Shown piece by piece: positions 26,307-35,326 of a stretch of DNA of 64,000 nucleotides (position 1 is its first letter; every line of letters begins with the position of its first letter). The notes beneath the pieces were generated by a model. The model had not been told where the DNA came from, did no database searches, and saw only the letters and a list, made by a program, of their open reading frames with translations. The DNA is from Nocardia lijiangensis NBRC 108240. GTDB taxonomy: Bacteria > Actinomycetota > Actinomycetes > Mycobacteriales > Mycobacteriaceae. The stretch covers positions 1 through 64,000 of the forward strand of contig NZ_BDBP01000048.1 in NCBI RefSeq assembly GCF_001613045.1. Reading direction: 5' to 3'. The position numbers were made by a program, and so were the translations under genes.

Positions 26307-26936
26307 ATGCCGACCGAACCGACCGGGGCCCGCCGCGGCTTGCTGCGCGAGGAACAGAAGCGCCTGACCCGAGCACGGATCGTCGACACCGCGCGCCACC
26401 TGTTCGAAACGCAGGGCTACTCCACCGTCCGTGTCGACGACATCGCCGCCGCGGTCGGCTGCAGCCGGGCCACCTTCTACCTGCACTTCACCGGCAAACC
26501 GGAGGTGTTGCGCGCCATCGCCGAGGCGGGCACCCTCGCCAGCGTCCGCCTCTTCTACGCCGACCTGGACCGGGTGCTCACCACCGGATCACGAGAAGAA
26601 TTCGCGGACTGGATGACCCGGGCCATCGACTGGTTCTTCGCGAACAAGGACATGCTGCCCGCATGGGACGAGGCGACCGCACTCGAGCCGGAATTCCGCG
26701 AGGTGGCGCGCGAGGGCATCATGACGCTCGCCGACAGCATGCCCGCCTACCTGTCCCGGTGGCCCGCCGAACACAGGGACGAAGCGCGGCTGCGCATCGA
26801 ACTACTGGTCGCGCAACTGGAGCGCTTCTTCACCCGCTGGGCCACGCAGGGCACGATCGATGTCTCCGCGGGCCGAGCGGCCGAGGTCCTCACCGACATC
26901 TGGTTCCCCGCCCTAGTGGCGCCGGCGCGCGATTAG
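26307..26936 (+). CDS. TetR-family transcriptional regulator
   Basis: A 209-residue repressor. Residues about 20-66 form the TetR helix-turn-helix (ARIVDTARHLFETQGYSTVRVDDIAAAVGCSRATFYLHFTGKPEVLRAI). The rest is a helical ligand-binding domain with Trp-rich segments (DWMTRAIDWFFANKDMLPAW). ATG start. It is divergent from the amidohydrolase and the acyl-CoA synthetase remnant, with a symmetric operator-like repeat in the gap. The inducer may be an acyl compound, which is inference from context. Confidence 0.88.
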   Translation: MPTEPTGARRGLLREEQKRLTRARIVDTARHLFETQGYSTVRVDDIAAAVGCSRATFYLHFTGKPEVLRAIAEAGTLASVRLFYADLDRVLTTGSREEFADWMTRAIDWFFANKDMLPAWDEATALEPEFREVAREGIMTLADSMPAYLSRWPAEHRDEARLRIELLVAQLERFFTRWATQGTIDVSAGRAAEVLTDIWFPALVAPARD

Positions 26937-26937
26937 T

Positions 26938-27045
26938 CCCCAGCACGGCCGCGGCGACGGATTTCGGGTCGATGTTTTCCGCGGAGTCGATACGGACGAG
27001 CGGGCCGCCGTTGCGGCTGACGGCGACCGCCACGTTCGGTGACAC
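26938..27045 (-). pseudogene. fragment of a TfoX N-terminal domain
   Basis: The minus-strand frame from 27045 reads SPNVAVAVSRNGGPLVRID and continues SAENIDPKSVAAAVLG. It matches the middle of the TfoX-N domain of the intact gene at 24.0 kb (NMAVAASRQGGLLVRIDPAQG). The MFGGLAFL core upstream and the GWLRV end are missing, so it is a decayed piece of a related gene. Confidence 0.6.
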
Positions 27046-27232
27046 CGGATCCCCTGACGACACAGAGGGTTCCGCCCCGCATGCGATCGATGAAAGGCGC
27101 GGGGCTGCGGAACGTGCTCGGCCGAGCCGTAAGAGCGTCTCGGTCAGGGCCGCCTCCCTCAGCAGCCCTGACCGAAGCGGTACTCGACTCGAAACGGCGC
27201 TCGACCGGAACCGGACCAGCCCGAAATAGCGC

Positions 27233-28012
27233 TCAACGTACGCGAGTATCAACCATTTCCCGCGCGGCCGCGCGGTAGCGGTCGGCGATGAGCCGGACGA
27301 CCGCGGGGTGCACGCCGATGGGCTCGGCGACACCGTCGGCACCCGCGTCGTGCAGGCGCTGCTGGAACAGGCCGTGCGCGAGCAGGTAGGACGCGATGAA
27401 CACCCGCCGTGCGCCCGAGGCACGGAGTTCCTTGACGACCTCGGGCACGCGCGGTGCGCCGGTGGCGACGTAGCCGATGCGAACCGGTGCACCGAGGTGC
27501 TCGGCCAGCATCGCGGCCGCGCGCCGAACATCTTGCCGCGCACGCGCATCCGAGGAGCCAGCCGCGGCGAACACGACCGCGTCACCGGGCCGCCAGCCCG
27601 CCGCACGCAACCGCATCGCCATGATCCTGGCCAGCGCCGGATCCGGCCCCATGGCCGGGGTGACGGCCACCGCGCCGTGCCCGCTCTCGGCGACCTCGCG
27701 CGGCACGTCCTGGTAGACGTGATAGCCGGAGGCGAGGAAGGCCGGAACAACCACGGCGGGAACGGATTCCGCCGCACCGGTCAAATCGCGCAACACCTCC
27801 GACGGCGACGGGCCGAGCACGTCGACGAAGGCGGTGCGGACGGTAGGCGCGTCGGTGTGGGCGCCGCGCCCCGAAATCGCGGCGCCCAGCTCCGAAACGG
27901 CCTGCGCCGCACCGAGTTCACGAGAGACCGCCTCGGCGAGCGCGGCGATCATCTCCACACCCCTGGTGCTTCGGGTGCCGTGCGCCACCAGCACCAGGGC
28001 AGGCGTGCTCAC
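27233..28012 (-). CDS. sirohydrochlorin chelatase (CbiX/SirB family)
   Basis: A 259-residue protein of two CbiX-like halves. The first starts STPALVLVAHGTRSTRGVE with the conserved metal-binding His; the second contains RRVFIASYLLAHGLFQQRL. It probably inserts iron into sirohydrochlorin to make siroheme for NirB, or cobalt for cobalamin; the operon context favours siroheme. The GTG at 28012 overlaps the stop of the upstream gene (GTGA). It is the last gene of narK-nirB-nirD-nnaR-cbiX and matches the Rv0259c/Rv0260c pairing of M. tuberculosis. Confidence 0.88.
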   Translation of the reverse strand: MSTPALVLVAHGTRSTRGVEMIAALAEAVSRELGAAQAVSELGAAISGRGAHTDAPTVRTAFVDVLGPSPSEVLRDLTGAAESVPAVVVPAFLASGYHVYQDVPREVAESGHGAVAVTPAMGPDPALARIMAMRLRAAGWRPGDAVVFAAAGSSDARARQDVRRAAAMLAEHLGAPVRIGYVATGAPRVPEVVKELRASGARRVFIASYLLAHGLFQQRLHDAGADGVAEPIGVHPAVVRLIADRYRAAAREMVDTRVR

Positions 28013-29247
28013 CAGGTCCCCATCGGTTGCGGTGCGTACTTGGGGGCACGCACGGGTGCACCGGGCGCCTGCGGCCGCGTTTGCGGCAGCGGGCGCGGGT
28101 TGTTGTCGGTGCACTCGGCCGCATCCAGGGCGAGCCGGTAGCCGCGCTTGACCACGGTCTGGATCGCCTTCGGCGTGCCGAGCCCGGCGCGCAGCCGGGC
28201 GATCGCGGTCTCCACGGCGTGCGTGTCGTCACCACCGCCGGGCAGCGCCGAGAGCAGGTCCTCGCGGGAGACCACCCGACCGGGCTGGCGAGCAAGTGAG
28301 CGCATCAGCGCCATCGGCGCGGGCGCCAGCTGACGCACCTGACCGTCGACGACGACGCACGCGCCGCGCACGCTGATGTTGTGCCCCGCGGCCTGAATCC
28401 GGTTGGCGCGCCTCGGCAGTTCCTCGGCGACGTGCCTGGCCAGCGCACCGAGGCGCGCGCGCCCCGGCATCGAGGTCGGCACACCGAGTTCCTCCAGCGG
28501 CGCCGCGGTGATCGGGCCGACGCACGCCGCGAGCACCCGGCCGCGCAGGGCGTGCAGCACACCCTCGAGCAGCCCGGTTTCCTTGGCGCGCATCAACATC
28601 GACGCCACGGCGGGCGCACTGGTGAAGGTCACGCAGTCCAGGCTCGCGGTGACGATGGCCTCGATCAGCTGGTCCATCGGGCCCTGATCGGCGGGCGGAA
28701 TCCAGCGGTACACCGGCACCGGAACGACATCCGCTCCGGCACAGCGCAATACCTCGCAGAAGTCGGGGACCGGCTCCCACTCGGTGGTGGCGCCGTGCAA
28801 CTGCACCGCGATGCGCACACCCTCCACGCCCTCGGCGAGCAGGTGGTCGAGCACCTCGGCGGAGGATTCGGAGGCGGGCGACCATTCCTCCCGCAGTTCC
28901 GCGGCGCGGATGGCGCCCTTGGCTTTCGGGCCGCGCGCCAGCATGCGGGTGGCGGCCAGCGTGCTGCGCAGGTCTTCGGCCAGCCCCCAGCCTTCCGCCG
29001 CCTCCATCCAACCGCGGAAACCGATGCCGGTGGTGGCGACGGTGATCTGCGGCGGCTCGGCGATGAGAGTCCTTGTGACGCGCTCCAATTCGGTGTCGTC
29101 GGCCAGCGGAATGATCCGGATGGCAGGCGCCGTCACGATGGTGGCGCCCCTTCTGGTCAGCAGAGTGGCGAACTCCTCGGCCCGCCGCGCCGCTGTGATG
29201 CCGACGGTGAATCCGGCGAGACAGGCGCCCGCTTCAGTTGTCGTCAT
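28009..29247 (-). CDS. nnaR: uroporphyrinogen-III synthase-like/OmpR-type regulator NnaR
   Basis: A 412-residue two-part protein. Residues about 10-265 form a HemD (uroporphyrinogen-III synthase) fold (GFTVGITAARRAEEFATLL, TFTSAPAVASML, CVGPITAAPLEELG). Residues about 285-370 form an OmpR/PhoB winged helix (LMRSLARQPGRVVSREDLLSALPGG...VETAIARLRAGLG...VVKRGYRL). Actinobacterial proteins of this architecture act as NnaR, a co-activator with GlnR of nitrate and nitrite assimilation genes; catalytic HemD activity is doubtful. The last 35 or so residues are a Pro-rich tail. It starts 6 bp after nirD and overlaps cbiX by four bases. Confidence 0.85.
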   Translation of the reverse strand: MTTTEAGACLAGFTVGITAARRAEEFATLLTRRGATIVTAPAIRIIPLADDTELERVTRTLIAEPPQITVATTGIGFRGWMEAAEGWGLAEDLRSTLAATRMLARGPKAKGAIRAAELREEWSPASESSAEVLDHLLAEGVEGVRIAVQLHGATTEWEPVPDFCEVLRCAGADVVPVPVYRWIPPADQGPMDQLIEAIVTASLDCVTFTSAPAVASMLMRAKETGLLEGVLHALRGRVLAACVGPITAAPLEELGVPTSMPGRARLGALARHVAEELPRRANRIQAAGHNISVRGACVVVDGQVRQLAPAPMALMRSLARQPGRVVSREDLLSALPGGGDDTHAVETAIARLRAGLGTPKAIQTVVKRGYRLALDAAECTDNNPRPLPQTRPQAPGAPVRAPKYAPQPMGTW

Positions 29248-29253
29248 AGAGGC

Positions 29254-29649
29254 TCATCCGTCCGAGGAATCGAGCGCGACCGGCTCGTTGGATACCGAAA
29301 CGATGCTGTCGTCGACGCGCACCGCGTACACCGGCAGCGCCGCCGATTCATCGTCGAGGCACCGCCCGTCGAGCAACGAGAAGGCCTGCTTCAGCAGCGG
29401 CGAGGCCACGACGGGTACGCCGCCGCGATCACCGACGATCCCGCGCGACATGACAGCCGCGCGACCGAACGGATCGATATTGCCGACGGCATACACGCTG
29501 CCGTCGGTCAGTCGGAACAGAGCGGCCTGCTGGCCACCCTTCAGCAACACCGCAACGCCGCGGCCAGGGATCAAATAGTCGAGTCGGCAAGCTTGTGTCC
29601 AACCGGTGGCCGTAGCTGGTGGGATGCTGGGTGTATCGATCACGGTCAT
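29254..29649 (-). CDS. nirD: nitrite reductase small subunit NirD
   Basis: A 131-residue Rieske-fold subunit (LDYLIPGRGVAVLLKGGQQAALFRL, VYAVGNIDPFGRAAVMSRGIVGD, VPVVASPLLKQAFSLLDGRCLDD). It lacks the Cys/His cluster ligands, as is normal for NirD. It associates with NirB in the cytoplasmic NAD(P)H-dependent nitrite reductase that yields ammonium. It lies 64 bp after nirB and 6 bp before nnaR. Confidence 0.95.
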   Translation of the reverse strand: MTVIDTPSIPPATATGWTQACRLDYLIPGRGVAVLLKGGQQAALFRLTDGSVYAVGNIDPFGRAAVMSRGIVGDRGGVPVVASPLLKQAFSLLDGRCLDDESAALPVYAVRVDDSIVSVSNEPVALDSSDG

Positions 29650-29713
29650 CGGGTTCCTCCTCCGAACGCCTTACTCATTGGTACCGGCGTCCTGTTTCCG
29701 CACGGTTAAGTCG

Positions 29714-32254
29714 TCATTTCCCGTGCGTGGCGGCCGGCATTTGTGGCACACCCAACAGCACCGGCACTTTGCGCTCGCCGCTGTCGTCGAACGAGATGGT
29801 CGGGTCGGCTTCTTCCGGCGCGTTGACGAACGAGACGAAGCGCGAGAGCTTCTCCTCGTCCTCGAGCACCGCGGCCCACTCGTCCTTGTAGCCGTCGACG
29901 TGCTTGGCCATCGCGACCTCCAGCTCGTCGGCGATGCCGAGGCTGTCCTCGAGGATGACCGCCTTGAGGTAGTCCATGCCGCCCTCGAGCGCCTCCTGCC
30001 ACGGCGCGGTGCGCTGCAGCCGGTCGGCGGTGCGGATGTAGAACATCAGGTAGCGGTCGATGTACTTGATCAGCGTCTCGTCGTCGAGCTCACCGGCCAG
30101 CAGCACCGCGTGCTTCGGCGTGAGACCGCCGTTGCCGCCGACGTAGAGGTTCCAGCCGTTCTCGGTGGCGATCACGCCGACGTCCTTGCCGCGCGCCTCG
30201 GCGCACTCGCGGGCGCATCCGGAGACGGCCAGCTTCAGCTTGTGCGGGGAACGCAGTCCGCGGTAACGCTTTTCGAGCAGCACGGCCATGCCGACCGAGT
30301 CCTGCTGACCGTAGCGGCACCAGGTGGAGCCGACGCAGCTCTTCACGGTGCGCAGCGACTTGCCGTACGCGTGGCCGGATTCCATGCCCGCGTCCACCAG
30401 GCGCTGCCAGATCTGCGGCAGCTGCTCGACGCGCGCGCCGAACAGGTCGATGCGCTGACCGCCGGTGACCTTGACGTAGAGGCCGAATTCCTTGGCCACC
30501 TCGCCGATGGTGATCAGCTGCTCGGCGGTCACCTCGCCGCCGGGCATCCGCGGCACCACCGAGTAGGTGCCGTTCTTCTGCAGGTTCGCCAGGAAGTGGT
30601 CGTTGGTGTCCTGCAGCGCAGCCTGCTCGCCGTCGAGGATGTGGTCGCTCGAGGTGGAGGCCAGGATGGAGGCGACGGTCGGCTTGCAGATGTCGCAGCC
30701 GGATCCCTTGCCGTACTTGGCGATCAGGCCCGAGAAGGTGCGGATGCCGGTGACCTGGACGATCTGGAACAGCTCGGCGCGCGACTGGGTGAAGTGCTCG
30801 CACAGCGACTTGGAGACCTCGACGCCGGACTGCTCGAGCAGCTTCTTGAGCATCGGGACACAGCCGCCGCAGGAGGTGCCCGCGTTGGTGCAGCTCTTGA
30901 TGGCGGGCACATCGCAGGCGCCCTCGCCGATCGCACCGCAGATCGCGCCCTTGCTGACGTTGTTGCAGGAGCAGATCTGCGCGTCGTCGGGCAGCGCGTC
31001 CGCGCCGAGCTCGGCGCCCGCCGGGGAGATCAGCGAGGCGGGGTCGGCGGGCAGCGGACGCCCGACCAGCGGACGCAGCGCGGAGTACGCGGAGGCGTCG
31101 CCGACCAGGATGCCGCCGAGCAGGATCTGCGCGTCGTCGGAGACGACGAGCTTGGCGTAGGTGCCCTTGGCCGCGTCGTGCAGCACGACCGACAGCGCGC
31201 CCTCGGTGGTGCCGTGCGCGTCACCGAAGCTGGCCACGTCGACGCCGAGCAGCTTCAGCTTGGTGGACAGGTCGGCGCCGGGGAATTCGCCCGCGCCGCC
31301 GAGCAGCCGGTCGGCCACCACCTCGGCGGTGCTGTAGCCGGGGGCGACCAGGCCGTAGCAGACGCCCTCGACCGCGGCGCACTCGCCGATGGCCCAGATG
31401 TTCGGGTCCGAGGTCTGCAGGCCGAGGTCGGTGATGATGCCGCCGCGGGGACCGACCTCGATGCCCGCGTCGCGGGCGATCTGGTCGCGCGGACGGATGC
31501 CCGCGGAGAACACCACGAGGGAGGCGTCTTCGATGGTCGACTCGTCGGAGAGGGTCAGCTTCAGCTTGCCCTCGCCAACGGCCTCGATCGACTGGGTGCC
31601 GACGCCGGTGTGCACGTTCAGGCCGAGGTCGGTGACCAGGCGCTCCAGGATCGCGCCGCCGCCCGCGTCGACCTGCGCGGGCATCAGCCGGTCGTTGTAT
31701 TCGATGACGTGCGGTGTCATGCCGAGCAGGCGCAGCGCGTTGGCCGCCTCCAGGCCGAGCAGACCGCCGCCGACCACCACGCCGATCGCGCCGGGGCCCG
31801 CCGCCTCGGCGGTGGCCCTGATGCCGTCCAGGTCCTCGATGGTGCGGTAGACGAAGCAGCCGTCCAGATCGTGGCCCGGCACCGGCGGCACGAAGGCGTA
31901 GGAACCGGTGGCCAGCACCAGCGCGTCGTAGGCGAGGGTGTCGCCCGCCGAGGTGACGACCTTGCGCGCCGCGCGGTCGATGTTCTCGGCACGCTGGCCG
32001 AGGCGCAGCTCCACCAGCGCGTCACCGGCGTACTCGTTGCCCGGCAGTGCGAGCGCGCTCGCGTCCCAGGCGCCGACGTAGGAGGACAGGCCGACGCGGT
32101 CGTAGGCGGGCAGCTGCTCCTCGCTGAGGATGACGATCTGCCACTGGTCGGCATCGTCGCGCGAGCGCAACGCCTCGACGAAGCGGTGCCCGACCATGCC
32201 GTGGCCGACGACCACCGCGGTCTTGCGCTGGGTGGGATCGACTGTGGGGTTCAT
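29714..32254 (-). CDS. nirB: assimilatory nitrite reductase [NAD(P)H] large subunit NirB
   Basis: An 846-residue flavo-siroheme enzyme. The N-terminal FAD/NAD(P)H domains begin VVVGHGMVGHRFVEAL and include GVVVGGGLLGLEAANAL. A BFD-type [2Fe-2S] domain has CSCNNVSKG...CTNAGTSCGGC. The C-terminal sulfite/nitrite reductase domain carries the [4Fe-4S]-siroheme ligands in CVGSTWCRYG and CARECAEARG. It reduces nitrite to ammonium with six electrons. ATG 32254 gives the canonical start and lies 28 bp after narK, so narK-nirBD are cotranscribed. Confidence 0.96.
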   Translation of the reverse strand: MNPTVDPTQRKTAVVVGHGMVGHRFVEALRSRDDADQWQIVILSEEQLPAYDRVGLSSYVGAWDASALALPGNEYAGDALVELRLGQRAENIDRAARKVVTSAGDTLAYDALVLATGSYAFVPPVPGHDLDGCFVYRTIEDLDGIRATAEAAGPGAIGVVVGGGLLGLEAANALRLLGMTPHVIEYNDRLMPAQVDAGGGAILERLVTDLGLNVHTGVGTQSIEAVGEGKLKLTLSDESTIEDASLVVFSAGIRPRDQIARDAGIEVGPRGGIITDLGLQTSDPNIWAIGECAAVEGVCYGLVAPGYSTAEVVADRLLGGAGEFPGADLSTKLKLLGVDVASFGDAHGTTEGALSVVLHDAAKGTYAKLVVSDDAQILLGGILVGDASAYSALRPLVGRPLPADPASLISPAGAELGADALPDDAQICSCNNVSKGAICGAIGEGACDVPAIKSCTNAGTSCGGCVPMLKKLLEQSGVEVSKSLCEHFTQSRAELFQIVQVTGIRTFSGLIAKYGKGSGCDICKPTVASILASTSSDHILDGEQAALQDTNDHFLANLQKNGTYSVVPRMPGGEVTAEQLITIGEVAKEFGLYVKVTGGQRIDLFGARVEQLPQIWQRLVDAGMESGHAYGKSLRTVKSCVGSTWCRYGQQDSVGMAVLLEKRYRGLRSPHKLKLAVSGCARECAEARGKDVGVIATENGWNLYVGGNGGLTPKHAVLLAGELDDETLIKYIDRYLMFYIRTADRLQRTAPWQEALEGGMDYLKAVILEDSLGIADELEVAMAKHVDGYKDEWAAVLEDEEKLSRFVSFVNAPEEADPTISFDDSGERKVPVLLGVPQMPAATHGK

Positions 32255-32282
32255 TGTGACCTCCCTGTGGATGGTTCGGGCG

Positions 32283-33737
32283 TCAGGCGCGAGCCGACGA
32301 GTTGGACGTTGATGCGGCGGCCTCGGCCTCGAGAACCAGCGCCTCGGCCTCGTGCACGACATCGGTGTCGGCGGCCATGGTCGGACGGCGGAGGAAGACC
32401 AGCCAGGTCACCGCGGCGCAGGCCACGTAGAAGACCATGAACACCCAGAAGGCGGTGGTCGCCGAGTTGGTCGAGGCGTAGGAGGTGCGCAGCACCAGGT
32501 TGATGCCGACGCCGCCGAGCGCGCCGATCGCACCGACGAAGCCGATGAGCGCGCCGGAGGTGTTCTGCGACCAGGCGGCCTGCTCGGCAGGGCTCGCGTC
32601 CAGGCTCTTGGACTTGGCGTCGAAGACCGACGGGATGATCTTGGTGACCGCGCCGTTGCCGATACCGGAGAGCACGAACAGGGCAATGAAGCCGATGACC
32701 AGCACGGTCATCACACCGCCGCTGGCGACGCCGTTGTTGCCGTCGGCGACCGTGCTGGCCACACCGACCAGCAGCGCGGCGGCCATCATGGCGCCGAAGA
32801 CGTACAGGCTGACCCTGCTGCCGCCGATCCGGTCGGCCCACTTGCCGCCGTACGGGCGGGCCAGCGAACCGAGCAGCGGGCCGATGAAGGCGATCTGCGC
32901 GGCGTGCAGCGCGGCCTGCGCGGCCGTGTCGCCGCCCGCCTTGAAGCTGATCTGCAGGATCTGGCCGAAGGCGAAGCTGTAACCGATGAACGAACCGAAG
33001 GTGCCGATGTAGAGGAAGGCGATGGCCCAGGACTGCGGCACCTTCAGCGCCATGACCATGTAGGACAGGTCGGCCTTCTGGTTCGTCAGGTTGTCCATGT
33101 AGAGCGCGGCGCCGACACCGGCCAGCGCGACGAGCACCAGGTAGACCGCGCAGATCAGCGAGGCGTAGCCGTTGCCGAGGGTCGCGATGACCAGCAGGCC
33201 GAGCAGCTGGATGACCGGAACGCCGATGTTGCCGCCGCCCGCGTTCAGGCCGAGGGCCCAGCCCTTGAGCCGCTGCGGGTAGAAGGCGTTGATGTTGGTC
33301 ATCGAGGAGGCGAAGTTGCCGCCGCCGAAGCCCGCGAACGCCGCGACGATCAGGAAGGTCGTGTAGGACGTGCCCGGCTGGTTGACGAAGTACAGCGTCA
33401 GCAGGGTCGGGACGAGCAGCATGAGCGCGCTGAAGATGGTCCAGTTGCGTCCGCCGAACCGTGCCGTGGCCACGGTGTAGGGGATGCGCAGGAACGCGCC
33501 GACCAGCGTCGGCATCGCGACCAGGAAGAACTTGCCTGCGGGGTCGATGCCGAACTTGTCGGCGGGCATGAACAGCACCATCACCGACCAGATCGACCAC
33601 ACCGAGAAACCGACGTGCTCGGCGAAGACCGACCAGATCAGGTTGCGCTTGGCGATGTCCTTGCCGCCCGCCTCCCAGGCCTCGACGTCTTCGGCATCCC
33701 AGTGCTCGATGTTGTGGTTACGCGTCAGCGTGCTCAA
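32283..33737 (-). CDS. narK: nitrate/nitrite transporter NarK (operon copy)
   Basis: A 484-residue MFS protein with 12 predicted helices and the nitrate/nitrite porter signatures GGGNFASSMTNINAFYP and GIGNGAVTKIIPSVF. It begins with the hydrophilic HWDAEDVEAWEAGGKDIAKRN segment. No ATG or GTG fits. The TTG at 33737 is chosen because GGGAGG lies 6 nt upstream; TTG 33740 is next to it. As first gene of the nirBD operon it probably imports nitrate or nitrite for assimilation. A GlnR-type box lies about 130 bp upstream. A second, distinct NarK is encoded at 36.3 kb. Confidence 0.92.
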   Translation of the reverse strand: MSTLTRNHNIEHWDAEDVEAWEAGGKDIAKRNLIWSVFAEHVGFSVWSIWSVMVLFMPADKFGIDPAGKFFLVAMPTLVGAFLRIPYTVATARFGGRNWTIFSALMLLVPTLLTLYFVNQPGTSYTTFLIVAAFAGFGGGNFASSMTNINAFYPQRLKGWALGLNAGGGNIGVPVIQLLGLLVIATLGNGYASLICAVYLVLVALAGVGAALYMDNLTNQKADLSYMVMALKVPQSWAIAFLYIGTFGSFIGYSFAFGQILQISFKAGGDTAAQAALHAAQIAFIGPLLGSLARPYGGKWADRIGGSRVSLYVFGAMMAAALLVGVASTVADGNNGVASGGVMTVLVIGFIALFVLSGIGNGAVTKIIPSVFDAKSKSLDASPAEQAAWSQNTSGALIGFVGAIGALGGVGINLVLRTSYASTNSATTAFWVFMVFYVACAAVTWLVFLRRPTMAADTDVVHEAEALVLEAEAAASTSNSSARA

Positions 33738-33865
33738 CAAGGGCCTCCCAAAATCGGTTGGCCCCAACGGTAGGAAACAGGTATTGCCGAAATGCTGCGG
33801 TAAATGACCGTCAAATCAACGGTTGCTCACGATTCCCCCGATTTCGGGGTGAGTTTCAACCGAAT

Positions 33866-33881
33866 GTTTCACCCGTGTGAC
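33866..33881 (-). promoter_or_regulatory. GlnR-type binding box upstream of narK-nirBD
   Basis: On the minus strand GTCAC-ACGGGT-GAAAC matches the GlnR half-site pair gTnAC-N6-GaAAC exactly. A further GAAAC-like element lies just downstream (33853-33857), but the complete second pair is not clear. The box is about 130 bp before the narK start codon, suitable for nitrogen-limitation activation together with NnaR. Confidence 0.65.
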
Positions 33882-34001
33882 ACAAGGGTTTCCACGGGTG
33901 ACAAACAGCCGATCTCGCACACAACGGCCGGTGAGGTGTGACGCGCACAGCATGCGCCGCACCGCACCGGCCCGCAACTCGAACCGCGCGAGCCCCGGCG
34001 A

Positions 34002-35261
34002 TCAGGTCCAGGTGTCCTCGAGCATGCGCGGCTTGCACGCCTGCCACGCACCGGCCAGCAAGACGAGCACCGCGACGCTCAGCATCGCGAACGGCGCGAG
34101 CCAGCCGCCGGTGGCCGTGTGCAGCATGCCGAACAGCAACGGGCCCGCACACGCCACCGCGTAACCGACGCCCTGGGTGAACCCGGACAGTGCCGCCGAG
34201 CCGCGCGCGGTCCTGGTGCGCAGGTTGATAAGGGTGAGCGCCATCGGGAAGGTGCTCGGACCGAGGCCGAGCACCACCACCCACAGCACCGGCACGCTCA
34301 TCGGCGCGATCAGCAGGCCGGTGAAGGCGATGAAGAACAAGGCCGCGCAGACCACGACCACGGGGAACGGGTTGCGCAAGCGCGCGACCAGGGTCGGCGC
34401 CGAGAGCGCCGCCACCAGACCGACGAGGGCGAACAGCCCGAGCATGGCGCCGCCGAACGCCGCGCTCGCGCCCGCTTCGCTCAGAATCTTGGGCAGCCAG
34501 GCGAAGATCGCGTAGGTGGTCAGCGAGGTCATGCCGAACATGCCCGCCATTCCCCACGCCACCGGAGAGCGCCAGACCCGGCCCGCGGGCTCGGTCTCGT
34601 CCGCGGGCAGACCGGTGGTGCCGGCCAGATCCCGGCCGCGCCGATTGCGCAGCACCTGGAGCCACGGCACCGCGGCGGCGAAACCGAGCAGCGCCCACAG
34701 GCCGAGCGAGATCCGCCAGCCGTGCGCCTCGGCCATCGGCACGGCGATCAGGGCGGGCACCACGGTGCCCAGCTGCACCATGGTGATGTAGAGCGAGCTG
34801 ATCACCGCGAGCCGGTCCGGGAAGTAGCGCTTGACCAGCGGCGGGATCACGACGTTGCCGATGCCCATGCCGCCGAGGGCGAGAGCGGAGAAGATCAGCA
34901 GTTCAGCGGTGCCGTGCACCATGGCCCGGATCAACATGCCGAGGCCCGCCATCAGCATCGCGGTCAGCGCGGTGCGTTCCAGGCCGAGGCGGCGCACCAG
35001 GATGGGCGTCAGCAGGCCGGAGAGAGCGAACATCGCGGTCGGAATCATGCCGAACACGCCGACGACGGCAGTCGAATAGCCGATGTCGGCGCCGATCCGC
35101 TCGGCAAGGGGACTGAACGCGGTGACGGCGACACGCAGGACCAGTGCGGACATCACGATCGCGGTGAGAACTAGGAGCCTGCCCTCGACGAGCGCGCGCT
35201 TGGGCTGCTCGGAGGCGGCGGAGTCCTGCAGGGTCGCGGCGTTCGAGAGGGTCGCTGTCAC
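34002..35261 (-). CDS. CynX/NimT-family MFS transporter
   Basis: A 419-residue transporter with 12 predicted helices, of the cyanate/2-nitroimidazole (CynX/NimT) branch (RVAVTAFSPLAERIGADIGYSTAVVGVFGMIPTAMFALSGLL). It probably exports or imports a small anion or drug. The GTG at 35261 is preferred: a TATGAT -10 box lies 6 nt upstream, indicating a leaderless transcript, whereas ATG 35285 would lie inside the promoter. It is divergent from a GntR-family gene that probably regulates it. Confidence 0.82.
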   Translation of the reverse strand: MTATLSNAATLQDSAASEQPKRALVEGRLLVLTAIVMSALVLRVAVTAFSPLAERIGADIGYSTAVVGVFGMIPTAMFALSGLLTPILVRRLGLERTALTAMLMAGLGMLIRAMVHGTAELLIFSALALGGMGIGNVVIPPLVKRYFPDRLAVISSLYITMVQLGTVVPALIAVPMAEAHGWRISLGLWALLGFAAAVPWLQVLRNRRGRDLAGTTGLPADETEPAGRVWRSPVAWGMAGMFGMTSLTTYAIFAWLPKILSEAGASAAFGGAMLGLFALVGLVAALSAPTLVARLRNPFPVVVVCAALFFIAFTGLLIAPMSVPVLWVVVLGLGPSTFPMALTLINLRTRTARGSAALSGFTQGVGYAVACAGPLLFGMLHTATGGWLAPFAMLSVAVLVLLAGAWQACKPRMLEDTWT

Positions 35262-35297
35262 CGAGAAATCATAGGATGACCCCATGATCGGCGGCAA
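35262..35297 (-). promoter_or_regulatory. promoter of a leaderless transporter mRNA
   Basis: TTGCCG (35297-35292) and TATGAT (35273-35268) with an 18-nt spacer on the minus strand, and only 6 nt between the -10 box and the GTG at 35261. This geometry places the transcription start at the start codon. Confidence 0.6.
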
Positions 35298-35326
35298 CGA
35301 TTTGTGACGAGCGGTACTCTGTTCCG

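Noticed and set aside
29606..32440. A 944-codon plus-strand open frame over nirB
   Set aside because: It is antisense to nirB with no domain; the minus-strand frame has all NirB motifs.
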